11,514 nt of DNA from CALKZN01 sp964633815 (GCA_964633815.1 CAZWHW010000041.1:1-11514); one strand, 5' to 3'. Shown: positions 1 through 7,369, counted from the first letter of the stretch. Notes: generated by a model not told the origin, from the sequence alone. Numbers and translations are program-made.

Positions 1-659
1 TAGCGCAATCGATTGTTTTCGACACCAAATATAGTATTGATAATTTAGAACCTGTCGGTAATTGGGGCGCAGATCCTGCGGTTTTAATTGTTGGAAAAGA
101 CAGTAAATTTAATTCAGCTAAAGAATTGGTTGCTTTTGCAAAAGCTAATCCAGGCAAGGTGACAGTTAGTGGTGCGGGTAAATTTGTTGGTCATCATATC
201 GCGCATTTGCAATTATCAAAAGCGACAGGAGCAGACTTTAAATATGTACCTGCTAAAGGCGGTGTAGCTGCTTTGAAATTAGTCAAAGGTGGTCAAGTAA
301 AAGCAGGGTTTAATAATTTATCTGACTCGGCACGAGTAAAGAGTGATATTAAAATTCTTGCTGTCGCTGATTTAGAGAGACATGCATTTTTACCTGACGT
401 TCCAACGTTTAAAGAACTAGGTATTGATGTTGATAATTCAAGTGTAAATTTTCGTGGATTAATGGTGCCTAAGGGTACGGATCCGAAAATTATTGAATTT
501 CTCGCAAGTAAAACACCAGCAATGTTTCAAGATAAGAAAACTTTGAAAAAAATGGATCAAACGAATTCACCAGTGAAAATCATGAATCGTCAAGAAGTGT
601 TAGCAATGTGGAAAGAACGTCAATCTGCATTGACAGAATTGTTAGCAAAACTTAAATAG
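1..659 (+). CDS. TTT-family (TctC/Bug) periplasmic solute-binding protein, 5' end missing
   Basis: The reading frame is open from base 3 of the window, so the gene begins to the left; 218 C-terminal residues are visible, against about 320 for a whole TctC/Bug protein. Landmarks fit the family: a segment reading GNWGADPAVLIV, then an AKANPGKVTVSG stretch where TctC proteins usually have a similar ANPGK(L/V)T motif, a HHIAHLQL helix, a VPAKGGVAALKLVKGGQV segment and the late VPTFKELGIDV and GLMVPKGTDP motifs. Such proteins bind small carboxylates or related acids in the periplasm and hand them to the TctA/TctB membrane subunits, which are not in the window. The signal peptide would lie in the missing part. 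The ligand cannot be read from sequence; the two genes downstream suggest a sulfonated or other short organic acid, which is inference. The gene is closed off by an intrinsic terminator. Confidence 0.9.
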   Translation, partial: AQSIVFDTKYSIDNLEPVGNWGADPAVLIVGKDSKFNSAKELVAFAKANPGKVTVSGAGKFVGHHIAHLQLSKATGADFKYVPAKGGVAALKLVKGGQVKAGFNNLSDSARVKSDIKILAVADLERHAFLPDVPTFKELGIDVDNSSVNFRGLMVPKGTDPKIIEFLASKTPAMFQDKKTLKKMDQTNSPVKIMNRQEVLAMWKERQSALTELLAKLK

Positions 660-678
660 CTAACTTCTATCAATTAGG

Positions 679-720
679 TTCTCACTTTCATTTTGTTTAA
701 TGGAAGTGAGAATTTTGTTA
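679..720 (+). terminator. Intrinsic terminator after the solute-binding protein gene
   Basis: A 14-base arm at 679-692 (TTCTCACTTTCATT) pairs with 699-712 (AATGGAAGTGAGAA) with one G-U wobble and a six-base loop. TTTTGTT follows directly. It begins 19 bases after the stop codon at 659. It should largely separate transcription of the binding-protein gene from the enzyme genes that follow, or make them a lower-expressed tail. Confidence 0.85.
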
Positions 721-765
721 CTTTTAAAAATATAAATACATTTTATTTCGACCTAGAAAATACTT

Positions 766-2169
766 ATGACTTCTTCTGTTTCTCAGATTATTCAAAAAGC
801 ACGTATAGCTCAACAACAGTATGAATTCTATTCTCAAGAACAGGTTGATGAGGTGGTCACTGCAGCTGCTTGGGCAATTGTGCGCCCTGAGAACAACCAA
901 CTGTTGGCAGAAATGGCTGTGGCTGATACCGGGCTTGGGAAAGTGGAGGATAAAATTCTCAAGAATCGACGAAAAACAATCGGTTTATTGAGAGATCTTA
1001 AAGGAGTTAAATCAGTCGGCGTAATTGCCGAATTTCCAGAAAAAGGCTTAGTTGAAATTGCTCGTCCAATTGGCGTCGTAGGCGCAATTGTGCCATCAAC
1101 AAACCCTGCTGCAACACCAGCAAATAAAACATTGAATGCGCTCAAAGGGCGTAATGCTGTCGTTTTAGCACCATCACCAAAAGGTGATAAAACATGTATC
1201 AAACTTATAGAACTAATGCATCGTGAACTTGAACGTATCGGTGCTCCTAAAGATTTAGTGCAAAAACTACCCACACCGATCAATAAAAAAGATACACAAG
1301 AGTTGATGAAATCAGTGGATTTAATTGTTGCTACTGGTTCGCAAAACAATGTGCGTAATGCGTATTCAAGCGGCACTCCTGCGGTAGGAGTTGGTGCAGG
1401 TAATGTAGTGTCTATTGTTGATGAATCAGCTGATTTATCTAGTGCGGCTGAAAAAATTATTATTTCAAAATCGTTTGATAATGCAACTAGTTGTTCTTCA
1501 GAAAATAATTTGATTATTGTTGATATGGTTTATGATGATATGTTGTCAGCATTAAAATCACATGGAGCAGTATTATTAAATACTGAGCAAAAAGAAGCTT
1601 TGCAGAAGGTTATGTGGCCTGAAGGTAAGCTCAGTCTAGCGATTATGGCTCGGCAATCTACTCAAATTATAGACATAGCCAAATTAGATGTTGATAAAGC
1701 TGAGAAAGAGAATTCACGTATTTTGCTCGTAGAAGAATCTGAATTTGGTGAAAGTGCTCCGTTTTCGGGCGAAAAACTTTCACCAGTATTGACAGTATAT
1801 AGAGCAAAAGATTTTCAATCAGCACAAGCTATTGCAAATGGCATTATGGATTTTCAAGGCAAAGGGCATTCAATTTCCATACATACAACGATTGATGCGC
1901 GGCCATTAGAAATGGGTTTAACTATGCCAGTGTGCCGTGTGATAGTGAATCAAATACACTGTTATGCCACGGGTGGTAGCTTTAATAACGGTTTACCGTT
2001 TTCTTTGTCCATGGGTTGCGGTAGTTGGGGAGAGAATAGTATTTCAGAAAATTTGAATTACAAACATTATTTGAATACCACCCGAATTGTTAGAACTATT
2101 CCTGTCAACGAACCTGATGATGAAGAGGTTTTTGGCGAATATTGGCAAAAATATGATTGTCAGTCTTAG
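766..2169 (+). CDS. sauS: Acylating aldehyde dehydrogenase, probable sulfoacetaldehyde dehydrogenase SauS
   Basis: The 467-residue protein belongs to the CoA-acylating aldehyde dehydrogenases (EutE/PduP/AdhE-type), which interconvert an acyl-CoA and its aldehyde with NAD(P)H in the cytoplasm. Visible landmarks are the VPSTNPAATPANK segment at 110-121, a nucleotide-binding region around ATGSQNNV (189-196) and GVGAGN (208-213), and the catalytic cysteine Cys243 in FDNATSCSSEN. The FDNATSCSSEN motif, the N-terminal QQYEFYSQEQVDEVVTAAAW region and the C-terminal GLPFSLSMGCGSWG stretch match what I recall of SauS from Cupriavidus necator, which reduces sulfoacetyl-CoA to sulfoacetaldehyde. The partner ligase 16 bases downstream fits the same pathway. 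The ATG has no clear Shine-Dalgarno sequence, but the N-terminus aligns with the family, and I see no better start. Another short acyl-CoA as substrate remains possible. The family call is firm; the substrate is inference. Confidence 0.8.
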   Translation: MTSSVSQIIQKARIAQQQYEFYSQEQVDEVVTAAAWAIVRPENNQLLAEMAVADTGLGKVEDKILKNRRKTIGLLRDLKGVKSVGVIAEFPEKGLVEIARPIGVVGAIVPSTNPAATPANKTLNALKGRNAVVLAPSPKGDKTCIKLIELMHRELERIGAPKDLVQKLPTPINKKDTQELMKSVDLIVATGSQNNVRNAYSSGTPAVGVGAGNVVSIVDESADLSSAAEKIIISKSFDNATSCSSENNLIIVDMVYDDMLSALKSHGAVLLNTEQKEALQKVMWPEGKLSLAIMARQSTQIIDIAKLDVDKAEKENSRILLVEESEFGESAPFSGEKLSPVLTVYRAKDFQSAQAIANGIMDFQGKGHSISIHTTIDARPLEMGLTMPVCRVIVNQIHCYATGGSFNNGLPFSLSMGCGSWGENSISENLNYKHYLNTTRIVRTIPVNEPDDEEVFGEYWQKYDCQS

Positions 2170-2185
2170 ATGTTGTAGATAAATA

Positions 2186-3751
2186 ATGTCGAAGAATACA
2201 TATCAATCTATCAGGCAGCTTATTGATGCAAGAGCAGAGCAATGCCCTGATGAGATATTTCTATATGTTGCTGAATCTGATAAAGAATTAACTTTTCAAG
2301 AATTACAAAAAAATTGTCAAAAAGTTGAACGTTATCTGGATAAACAAAATATTAATGCAGCGCAGACAGTAGGTTTTTTGATGGATAATGGTTATTGGAC
2401 CGTCTGTTTATTTCTAGGTGTGATGTATAGCGGGCGTGTTGTGCTGCCAATGAATGCGGTTGCAGGACCAGAACAGCTTATGTACACCGTTGAACATTCT
2501 GAGTTAAAGCTCATTTTTTATTCACTAGACTATCAAAGGCAATATCCTCAATTACTCAGCGAAACTCATCAAATAGAAAAAGGTTTTACGGCACTACAAG
2601 CTGATGAAGATATAGGTGCAGAACAGATTAATGCACTAAGTGATGAATATAAAATTAATGAGATTGATATAGAGTCAATTGCTTTGATGATTTATACCTC
2701 TGGCACAACGGGGCGACCTAAAGGTGTTTTATTGAGTCATGGCAATGTGATTGCTGGCGGTGAAAATACAGTTCAAGCACATCATTTAAGTAATGAGGAT
2801 GTTGGTTTATGTGTGCTTCCTCTTTATCATATTAATGCCGAAATAGTGTCAGTTATCGCACCATTGCTCAGTGCGGGCAGTGTAGTAATGGCGAAAAAAT
2901 TGAGCATTAGTCAGTTTTGGGTTTGGATAAGCAAATTTAGCTGTACATGGTTTAGTGCAGTACCGACTATTTTTTCGTACCTATTAGAAGCTAGGCAACG
3001 AGAACTACAGAAAAAAATAACTACAATTGTTAATTTTGAAAAAATTCAAAAGCATGTACGTTTTGGTCGTTCTGCCTCTGCAGCATTATCGCCTGCTGTT
3101 CATACTGAATTTGAAGCATTGTTTGGCATAAATATTGTAGAAACTATGGGAATTAGTGAGTGTACAGCGCAAATTTTATCTAATCCGGTTAATAAAGAAG
3201 TTGATTATTACGGTTCTCCAGGTCTTCCTGTTGGGAATGAAATGCGAATTGTTAATGCAGCACATGAATCACTAAAAGATGATGAAATTGGTGAACTTGC
3301 AGTACGCGGCAAAAATATTATGGCTGGATATTTTAAAAATTCTGATGCAACGGCTGAAGCATTAGATGATCAAGGCTGGTTTTATACTGGGGATTTAGGT
3401 TTCCGTAATAAGGATGGTTATTTTTTCGTCACAGGGCGATCTAAAGAATTAATTATTCGCGGCGGAGAGAATATCGCTCCACGTGAAATTGATGATGTTT
3501 TATATAAACGTTCAGAAGTGTTGGAAGCTGCCGCTTTTGGAGTGGATAATGATTATTATGGTCAAGAAGTTTTTGCTTGTGTTAGCTTGAAGCCTGGTTT
3601 GGATTGTTCCGAAGAAGAATTGTTGTTGCACTGCCAAAATTTATTAGGCCAGATAAAAAGTCCTAAACGAATCCTTATTATTGATGAATTACCTAAAGGG
3701 CCATCAGGGAAGATTCAACGTTTAAAGCTAGCGGAAAGAGAGTTTGAATGA
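2186..3751 (+). CDS. sauT: AMP-forming acyl-CoA ligase, probable sulfoacetate-CoA ligase SauT
   Basis: This 521-residue cytoplasmic enzyme is a class I adenylate-forming acyl-CoA synthetase of normal length, with all core motifs in order. The phosphate-binding loop TSGTTGRPKG is at 171-180, the aromatic/adenine motif has the variant form MGISECTA at 321-328, the ribose-binding YTGDLG is at 400-405 (Asp403), the hinge GRSKELIIRGGENIAP is at 417-432, and the catalytic lysine Lys509 lies in LPKGPSGKIQR. It should join an organic acid to CoA using ATP through an acyl-AMP. Because it directly follows the acylating aldehyde dehydrogenase, the simplest reading is that it makes that enzyme's acyl-CoA, as SauT makes sulfoacetyl-CoA in Cupriavidus necator. 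The 16-base gap suggests co-transcription. The Shine-Dalgarno match is weak. The ligase class is certain; sulfoacetate as substrate rests on context. Confidence 0.78.
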   Translation: MSKNTYQSIRQLIDARAEQCPDEIFLYVAESDKELTFQELQKNCQKVERYLDKQNINAAQTVGFLMDNGYWTVCLFLGVMYSGRVVLPMNAVAGPEQLMYTVEHSELKLIFYSLDYQRQYPQLLSETHQIEKGFTALQADEDIGAEQINALSDEYKINEIDIESIALMIYTSGTTGRPKGVLLSHGNVIAGGENTVQAHHLSNEDVGLCVLPLYHINAEIVSVIAPLLSAGSVVMAKKLSISQFWVWISKFSCTWFSAVPTIFSYLLEARQRELQKKITTIVNFEKIQKHVRFGRSASAALSPAVHTEFEALFGINIVETMGISECTAQILSNPVNKEVDYYGSPGLPVGNEMRIVNAAHESLKDDEIGELAVRGKNIMAGYFKNSDATAEALDDQGWFYTGDLGFRNKDGYFFVTGRSKELIIRGGENIAPREIDDVLYKRSEVLEAAAFGVDNDYYGQEVFACVSLKPGLDCSEEELLLHCQNLLGQIKSPKRILIIDELPKGPSGKIQRLKLAEREFE

Positions 3752-3956
3752 GCTAGGTTGATGAAGGCAAAGTTAGATTATAAGAGAGATGCCTATGGCG
3801 AGGCTGCTTAAGGTTTAATGTTTCAGGAGTGTATTGAGTTCTGAACAAAGTGTCACAACTTTCTCGCCTAACTAAATTCGTAAATTATAATATTTTGTGT
3901 TTCCCTAGAAGTAATTTAAGTGATCAAGGTTCTTTAATTATCGTTTGATGAAAAAA
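3752..3956. other. Spacer between converging sauT and a lipoprotein pseudogene
   Basis: No intact gene or convincing terminator is visible here. A short plus-strand frame at 3761-3811 encodes 16 residues, MKAKLDYKRDAYGEAA, then stops. RDAYGEAL-like strings occur near the start of transketolase-type C-terminal subunits, so it could be a remnant of such a gene, but it is too short to assign. The rest is AT-rich and shows no extended open frame. Confidence 0.5.
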
Positions 3957-4443
3957 TCAACAGCCTTGAGCAGCAGCCCAGCCTTTGATGTATGCTCGTC
4001 GAGACTTACCCGAATATCGTGTTCAAACGATCTCTCTCATGTGTTTTTGCGCCTGAGATAGTCCTTACAACGTTGGATAAAGGTAAGTTTGGAGTTAAAC
4101 CATCTAGTGATGGTCTGACTTAAATTAACAGAAAGAGGATCACCTTTAACTTCTTTATCAATTAAATCTTCAACCAAAACGTCGTTCAATAGAGTTAATT
4201 CTTCAAAATAAATATTACAATTTTCTGGTGGTTGATAGATTTTTTTTAATATTTTTAAGTTCCTCTGGAATATCTCGTCTAATTATATTGGTGTCATAGA
4301 TAGGTTCTTTTAATGCACTAATCACATCGTTCCTATTGCCTTGTTCTACTTCAATATTTTAAAGACTGTGGAGTAGAACAAGCAGCAAATAATACGCAGC
4401 TTATAATTATAAAGGTTGCTGAATAAGATTTTATATTTTTCAT
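3957..4443 (-). pseudogene. Decayed small lipoprotein gene with several frameshifts
   Basis: Joining five minus-strand frame segments rebuilds a protein of about 160 residues. The first segment (4443-4351) gives a lipoprotein signal peptide, MKNIKSYSATFIIISCVLFA followed by AC, with Cys22 as the lipid-modified residue, and then stops at a TGA. A second frame carries DTNIIRRDIPEELKNIKK; the frame changes at an A8 run (4240-4247) into YQPPENCNIYFEELTLLND; a further change near 4115 leads to LPLSNVVRTISGAKTHERD; a last one near 4010 leads to RRAYIKGWAAAQGC and a stop at 3957. The order IPEEL, YxxP..C, VVRxxSGAxxH, RRAYxKGW..GC resembles an unnamed proteobacterial lipoprotein family I recall; its function is unknown to me. 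With at least four frame breaks in about 490 bases, real decay is far likelier than sequencing error. A promoter still stands upstream (4495-4524). Confidence 0.8.
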
Positions 4444-4494
4444 GGCTTAATAACTTGTGTCAGAGTGGACTGTTTTGAGTTATCGAATATATAA

Positions 4495-4524
4495 ATAATG
4501 GAGTAATTCTATATAGGGTGTCAA
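4495..4524 (-). promoter_or_regulatory. Sigma70-type promoter for the lipoprotein pseudogene
   Basis: On the minus strand a perfect -35 box TTGACA (4524-4519) is followed after 18 bases by CATTAT (4500-4495), four of six matches to TATAAT. It lies about 50 bases before the lipoprotein ATG at 4443. The -35 box is convincing; the -10 box is moderate and its exact register uncertain. Confidence 0.5.
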
Positions 4525-4589
4525 ATGAGAAAAGGATTGGCGACATAGCTTAAGTCAACGCTTTAATGGAGGTATAAGATTGATTTAGT

Positions 4590-5070
4590 TTATAGGGCTG
4601 CTACTGAATCATTTAATGAAATAGTGCCATTTTGAATTACCTTGGCGGTAATGCCGCCATGACCGCGGACAGCGTTATAGCCGCCTTCATCAAAAATCTC
4701 CTCCATTCGAGAACAAGGATGGCAGAGTCCTGTATATTCTAAAATACTGCTACCAATTTGAAATTGTTTGCCTTTTAGGGCGAGTAGGTTAATGCATTTG
4801 ACATCGATATTGCGGCGCGATAGTTCTGGTTGGCATTCGTCAAGATGTAATAGGCTGGCGATGGCATTCAAATGTTCTGCTTGGATTAAGGTGACTTGTC
4901 GTTTTACGCGTTGACTTAAATATCTATTACCGATGAGGCCTTCTTTAATGAATACTTCTACTTTTGAGACAACGGAAAGTGATTCACGTTTTTTTTGGTC
5001 TTAGAGCAACCCATTCGACAGAATCAGTTTGTGGCAGGGTGTTTAATAGGCTATCTAGTGTGTAGGCCAT
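4590..5070 (-). pseudogene. MOSC-domain protein gene broken by one frameshift
   Basis: Translation from the ATG at 5070 gives MAYTLDSLLNTLPQTDSVEW and then VALRPKKT before a TGA. Moving one base within an A8 run (minus strand, 4996-4989) restores RESLSVVSKVEV and an open frame to the stop at 4590. The span is 481 bases, exactly one more than 160 codons, so a single inserted A explains it. The rebuilt protein is a complete small MOSC-domain protein: GLIGNRYLS (most relatives have GDRY), a QVTLIQAEHL helix, SRRNIDVKCINLLALKGK, the conserved cysteine region TGLCHPCSRME and GGYNAVRGHGGITAKV. MOSC proteins are thought to carry sulfur or bind molybdenum cofactor; the role of this one is not known. 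It lies 54 bases after the preceding minus-strand gene and may have been its operon partner. A homopolymer sequencing error or slippage-tolerant expression cannot be excluded. Confidence 0.85.
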
Positions 5071-5124
5071 ATAAAGCCAAGGTTGTTATTTTTTAAAAGA
5101 TGATGCTATTTGAACAGATAACGA

Positions 5125-5757
5125 TTAATACATTACATGACAAAATACAAAACCAATTACTGAAGCGATCAAACCAAATAAAAATACATTAAAAGACCTG
5201 CGTAATAATAGGAATTTACAGTTAATTGTTTTGCCTAAATAATAAGTATCTTTCGCGATAGTCTCATATACCTTGTCACCTTGATTCATAATATCAGTCA
5301 TGGTGTTTATGTAATCATTCTCGGTCATTTGATGAAAGTTGCCATAAAACATGACATTGTTAATGCTGCGCGCGCCATGTGTGAGTTCTGGGCGAGTCGC
5401 TAGTACTGCAAAATAAATTGAGCTTAAGTTTGTCAGCAATAACAGTGCTGAAGGTACGATCAAATGTGGGTCTGTATTGAGTTGACTGAGGACAGTACCA
5501 ATAACTAAGGAGAGAATTAGTGCATTGATCGAAATCAAGATATTTGATTTCGTATCAATCATTGTATTGAGGGTGTATTGATTTTGAGATAGTAGCCGAA
5601 ATAAGGTTTCAATACCTTTTTCAGAGCGAGGCTCTATTTCGCTAAGTTTACTTTTAAGCTTGGTTAATTTATCTTTGTCGATAGCCAAATCAATCATCAA
5701 GCGTTTATCGATTTCTTGGTCAATATCTGCTTGAGTGATTGAAGTGCTTTTGTTCAT
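5125..5757 (-). CDS. PycTM-like (DUF5706) membrane protein, Pycsar effector type
   Basis: The 210-residue protein has a charged, probably coiled N-terminal part (about 1-55), then the PycTM/DUF5706 core: NQYTLNTMIDTKSNILISIN leading into membrane segment one (about 73-92), a second segment at about 98-118 ending in ATRPEL, a cytoplasmic stretch containing NNVMFYGNFHQMTENDYI (133-150), and a third segment at about 189-208. The DTKxxILxSINALILSL and NxxFYGxxxxMxxxxY patterns match what I recall of the family. Characterised PycTM proteins act in Pycsar phage defence, where cyclic UMP or CMP triggers membrane damage. No pyrimidine cyclase gene lies in the window, so whether this protein works in defence is open. 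It starts 13 bases after the YHS gene stop, implying translational coupling; the Shine-Dalgarno match is weak. No HD domain is fused to it, unlike some relatives. Confidence 0.75.
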   Translation of the reverse strand: MNKSTSITQADIDQEIDKRLMIDLAIDKDKLTKLKSKLSEIEPRSEKGIETLFRLLSQNQYTLNTMIDTKSNILISINALILSLVIGTVLSQLNTDPHLIVPSALLLLTNLSSIYFAVLATRPELTHGARSINNVMFYGNFHQMTENDYINTMTDIMNQGDKVYETIAKDTYYLGKTINCKFLLLRRSFNVFLFGLIASVIGFVFCHVMY

Positions 5758-5770
5758 TGTCTATGCATAA

Positions 5771-6259
5771 TTAACTGTTGTAATTAGCATTTATTTTTGC
5801 AATTAGACTCGGCCAATTCTTTTCGCTATCAATTAGGTATGCTGTACGATTTTTGTCCCAACGACGTTGAATTCGAGGGCTATAATTCAAATACAGTTTA
5901 CCATCTAAGACAGTAAATTGAGTTGGATCGATAGGCACTAATTGGTCAATAGCGATCGCATAAGCGCAATAACCACCATATTGGGGAGCGTATTTTTCAG
6001 GAGAAGCCTTGAAAAGTTCTAGATTTTCTTGGCTGCTAAAAAACCAAGTGCCGTGTTTCCATTCATATTGGAATTCAGGGTTGCCTTTCACAGGTTTATT
6101 TTCGGTGAAATAGGCTACCGTGTCATAACCACGAATAGCGCGGCCTTTTTTGTCGATATAAGTTGGACCTTTGCCTTTGCCAGCATGTGCATTTGACATT
6201 AAAAGAACTGGTGAAGCAGCGGCAACTAGAGAAAGTTTTAATGCAGTTCGTCTGTTCAT
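5771..6259 (-). CDS. Tat-exported YHS-domain protein
   Basis: The 162-residue protein begins with a twin-arginine-like signal, MNRRTALKLSLVAAASPVLL, with a likely cleavage after AHA (residue 26), so it should act in the periplasm. The mature part is a YHS-domain protein: AIRGYDTVAYFTENKPVKG at about 41-59, an EYWKH-like hydrophobic strand (YEWKHGTWFFSS), PEKYAPQYGGYCAYA at 87-101 with the conserved Cys98, and LYLNYSP near 122. YHS domains are often linked to metal binding, and exported ones are common in proteobacteria, but the job of this one is unknown. It sits 88 bases after the histidine kinase gene and directly before the PycTM-like gene, on the same strand. The ATG has no evident Shine-Dalgarno, but the signal peptide fixes the start well. 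Confidence 0.85.
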   Translation of the reverse strand: MNRRTALKLSLVAAASPVLLMSNAHAGKGKGPTYIDKKGRAIRGYDTVAYFTENKPVKGNPEFQYEWKHGTWFFSSQENLELFKASPEKYAPQYGGYCAYAIAIDQLVPIDPTQFTVLDGKLYLNYSPRIQRRWDKNRTAYLIDSEKNWPSLIAKINANYNS

Positions 6260-6347
6260 AATTTAATTAAGTATATGTTAGTTAAAGGTTTTAAAAAAGT
6301 GTTTTTTTTCTACTATACTTTTATAGACCTGAAAATAGTTTGATGTA

Positions 6348-7361
6348 TTACAAGTTGAGTGCGATTTTTTTGGGCGGAGTCATTGGTATGCTTAGCTCAA
6401 CATAATATTTTTGGTCACTTTGCTTGGCTTTTATATTATATCGATCATCGTAAATAACAAATAATCGTTCACGCATATTATTAATGGCAATTCCATGTCC
6501 TTGTAATTCACGATGATGCTCTTCAGGCACAGATTCTTTGATTTCTACAGTATTGGTAATTGAGCAAGTTAGCTGTTTTTTATGACTGTTGATTGCAACT
6601 TCTATATTGCCACCTTTTTGGAATGGGGCAATACCATGTCTCACTGCATTTTCTATAAGTGGTTGGAAGAGAAGTTTGGGGATGATAGCGGCTTTAGCAG
6701 CAGGGTCAATTTTAAGAGTGATACTAAATTTTTGGCCAATTCTCCACTTTTCGAGTTGGATGTACTTCTCACATAAAATTAATTCATCTTCAACACTGTG
6801 AAAGGCGTCATCATCTTTTAAATTAGATCGTAAAATTGTGGCAAGCGAGTCGATAGCAGATTCAGCTTGTTTAGGATCTATGTGAGTTAATTCAGCAATT
6901 GTATTGAGGCTATTAAATAAGAAATGTGGTTCGATTTTGGATTGCAGTGCGGATAAACGAGTTTGCAAGTCCGCGCGGGAACGTTCAGAGTAAATGCTCG
7001 CAAGTTGGATGATTCTTAATGAAATTAATAAAAAGATTAACGCTATTATTCCGAATCTCAATAAACGTCCGCTATCAATGGAATCAGTTGTAATGTATTG
7101 AGCAATAATGTCATAAACAAAAAATAGTGCTAAACAGGATGCAACACAACAAGCGTAGCGCCAATGATCTTTAAGTTTTAATTTGCCAACAATGCAAATA
7201 CATAAGCCCCAGAATAAAAATAACCAAACCATGTAGAGTCCAGCAAAATTGAAATAGCTAAGAGAAAGTTGCTCACCTTGTAAAAGTGTTGCAATCAATG
7301 CCACTAATAAAGCAAAAATAACAATAATTAAAATGGTTGAGTTTTTACAAAAATGAGGCAT
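6348..7361 (-). CDS. LytS/AlgZ-like membrane sensor histidine kinase
   Basis: The 337-residue protein has four hydrophobic segments near 9-27, 40-58, 70-90 and 102-121, then a short coil and a His_kinase-type core. The phosphoacceptor is His146 in LQSKIEPHFLFNSLN, the N-box reads LLFQPLIENAVRHGI at 230-244, and a GHGIAINNMRERL glycine motif lies at 288-300. This arrangement is that of the LytS/YehU/AlgZ group, which usually signals to a LytTR-type response regulator. No regulator gene is adjacent: the next gene downstream encodes the YHS protein and the divergent gene is recJ. It therefore looks like an orphan kinase or one whose partner is elsewhere. The stimulus is unknown. A TATAAC box at 7375-7370 lies eight bases before the ATG. 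Confidence 0.9.
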   Translation of the reverse strand: MPHFCKNSTILIIVIFALLVALIATLLQGEQLSLSYFNFAGLYMVWLFLFWGLCICIVGKLKLKDHWRYACCVASCLALFFVYDIIAQYITTDSIDSGRLLRFGIIALIFLLISLRIIQLASIYSERSRADLQTRLSALQSKIEPHFLFNSLNTIAELTHIDPKQAESAIDSLATILRSNLKDDDAFHSVEDELILCEKYIQLEKWRIGQKFSITLKIDPAAKAAIIPKLLFQPLIENAVRHGIAPFQKGGNIEVAINSHKKQLTCSITNTVEIKESVPEEHHRELQGHGIAINNMRERLFVIYDDRYNIKAKQSDQKYYVELSIPMTPPKKIALNL

Positions 7362-7369
7362 GGAAATTT

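Noticed and set aside
834..1376. A 180-codon minus-strand open frame inside sauS
   Set aside because: It lies wholly antisense to a well-supported gene, and its translation is low-complexity, with no recognisable domain.
3924..3968. CAAGG/CCTTG inverted repeat near the lipoprotein end as a terminator
   Set aside because: The arms are only five bases and over 30 bases apart, with no T run; not distinguishable from chance.
3752..5124. Insertion sequence, CRISPR array or tRNA as the cause of the decayed stretch
   Set aside because: I see no transposase fragment, terminal inverted repeats, regularly spaced repeats or cloverleaf; the frame breaks look like point insertions and deletions.
6313..6326. 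CTATA/TATAG inverted repeat between the kinase and YHS genes as an operator
   Set aside because: Five-base arms in AT-rich DNA are expected by chance and no regulator is known here.
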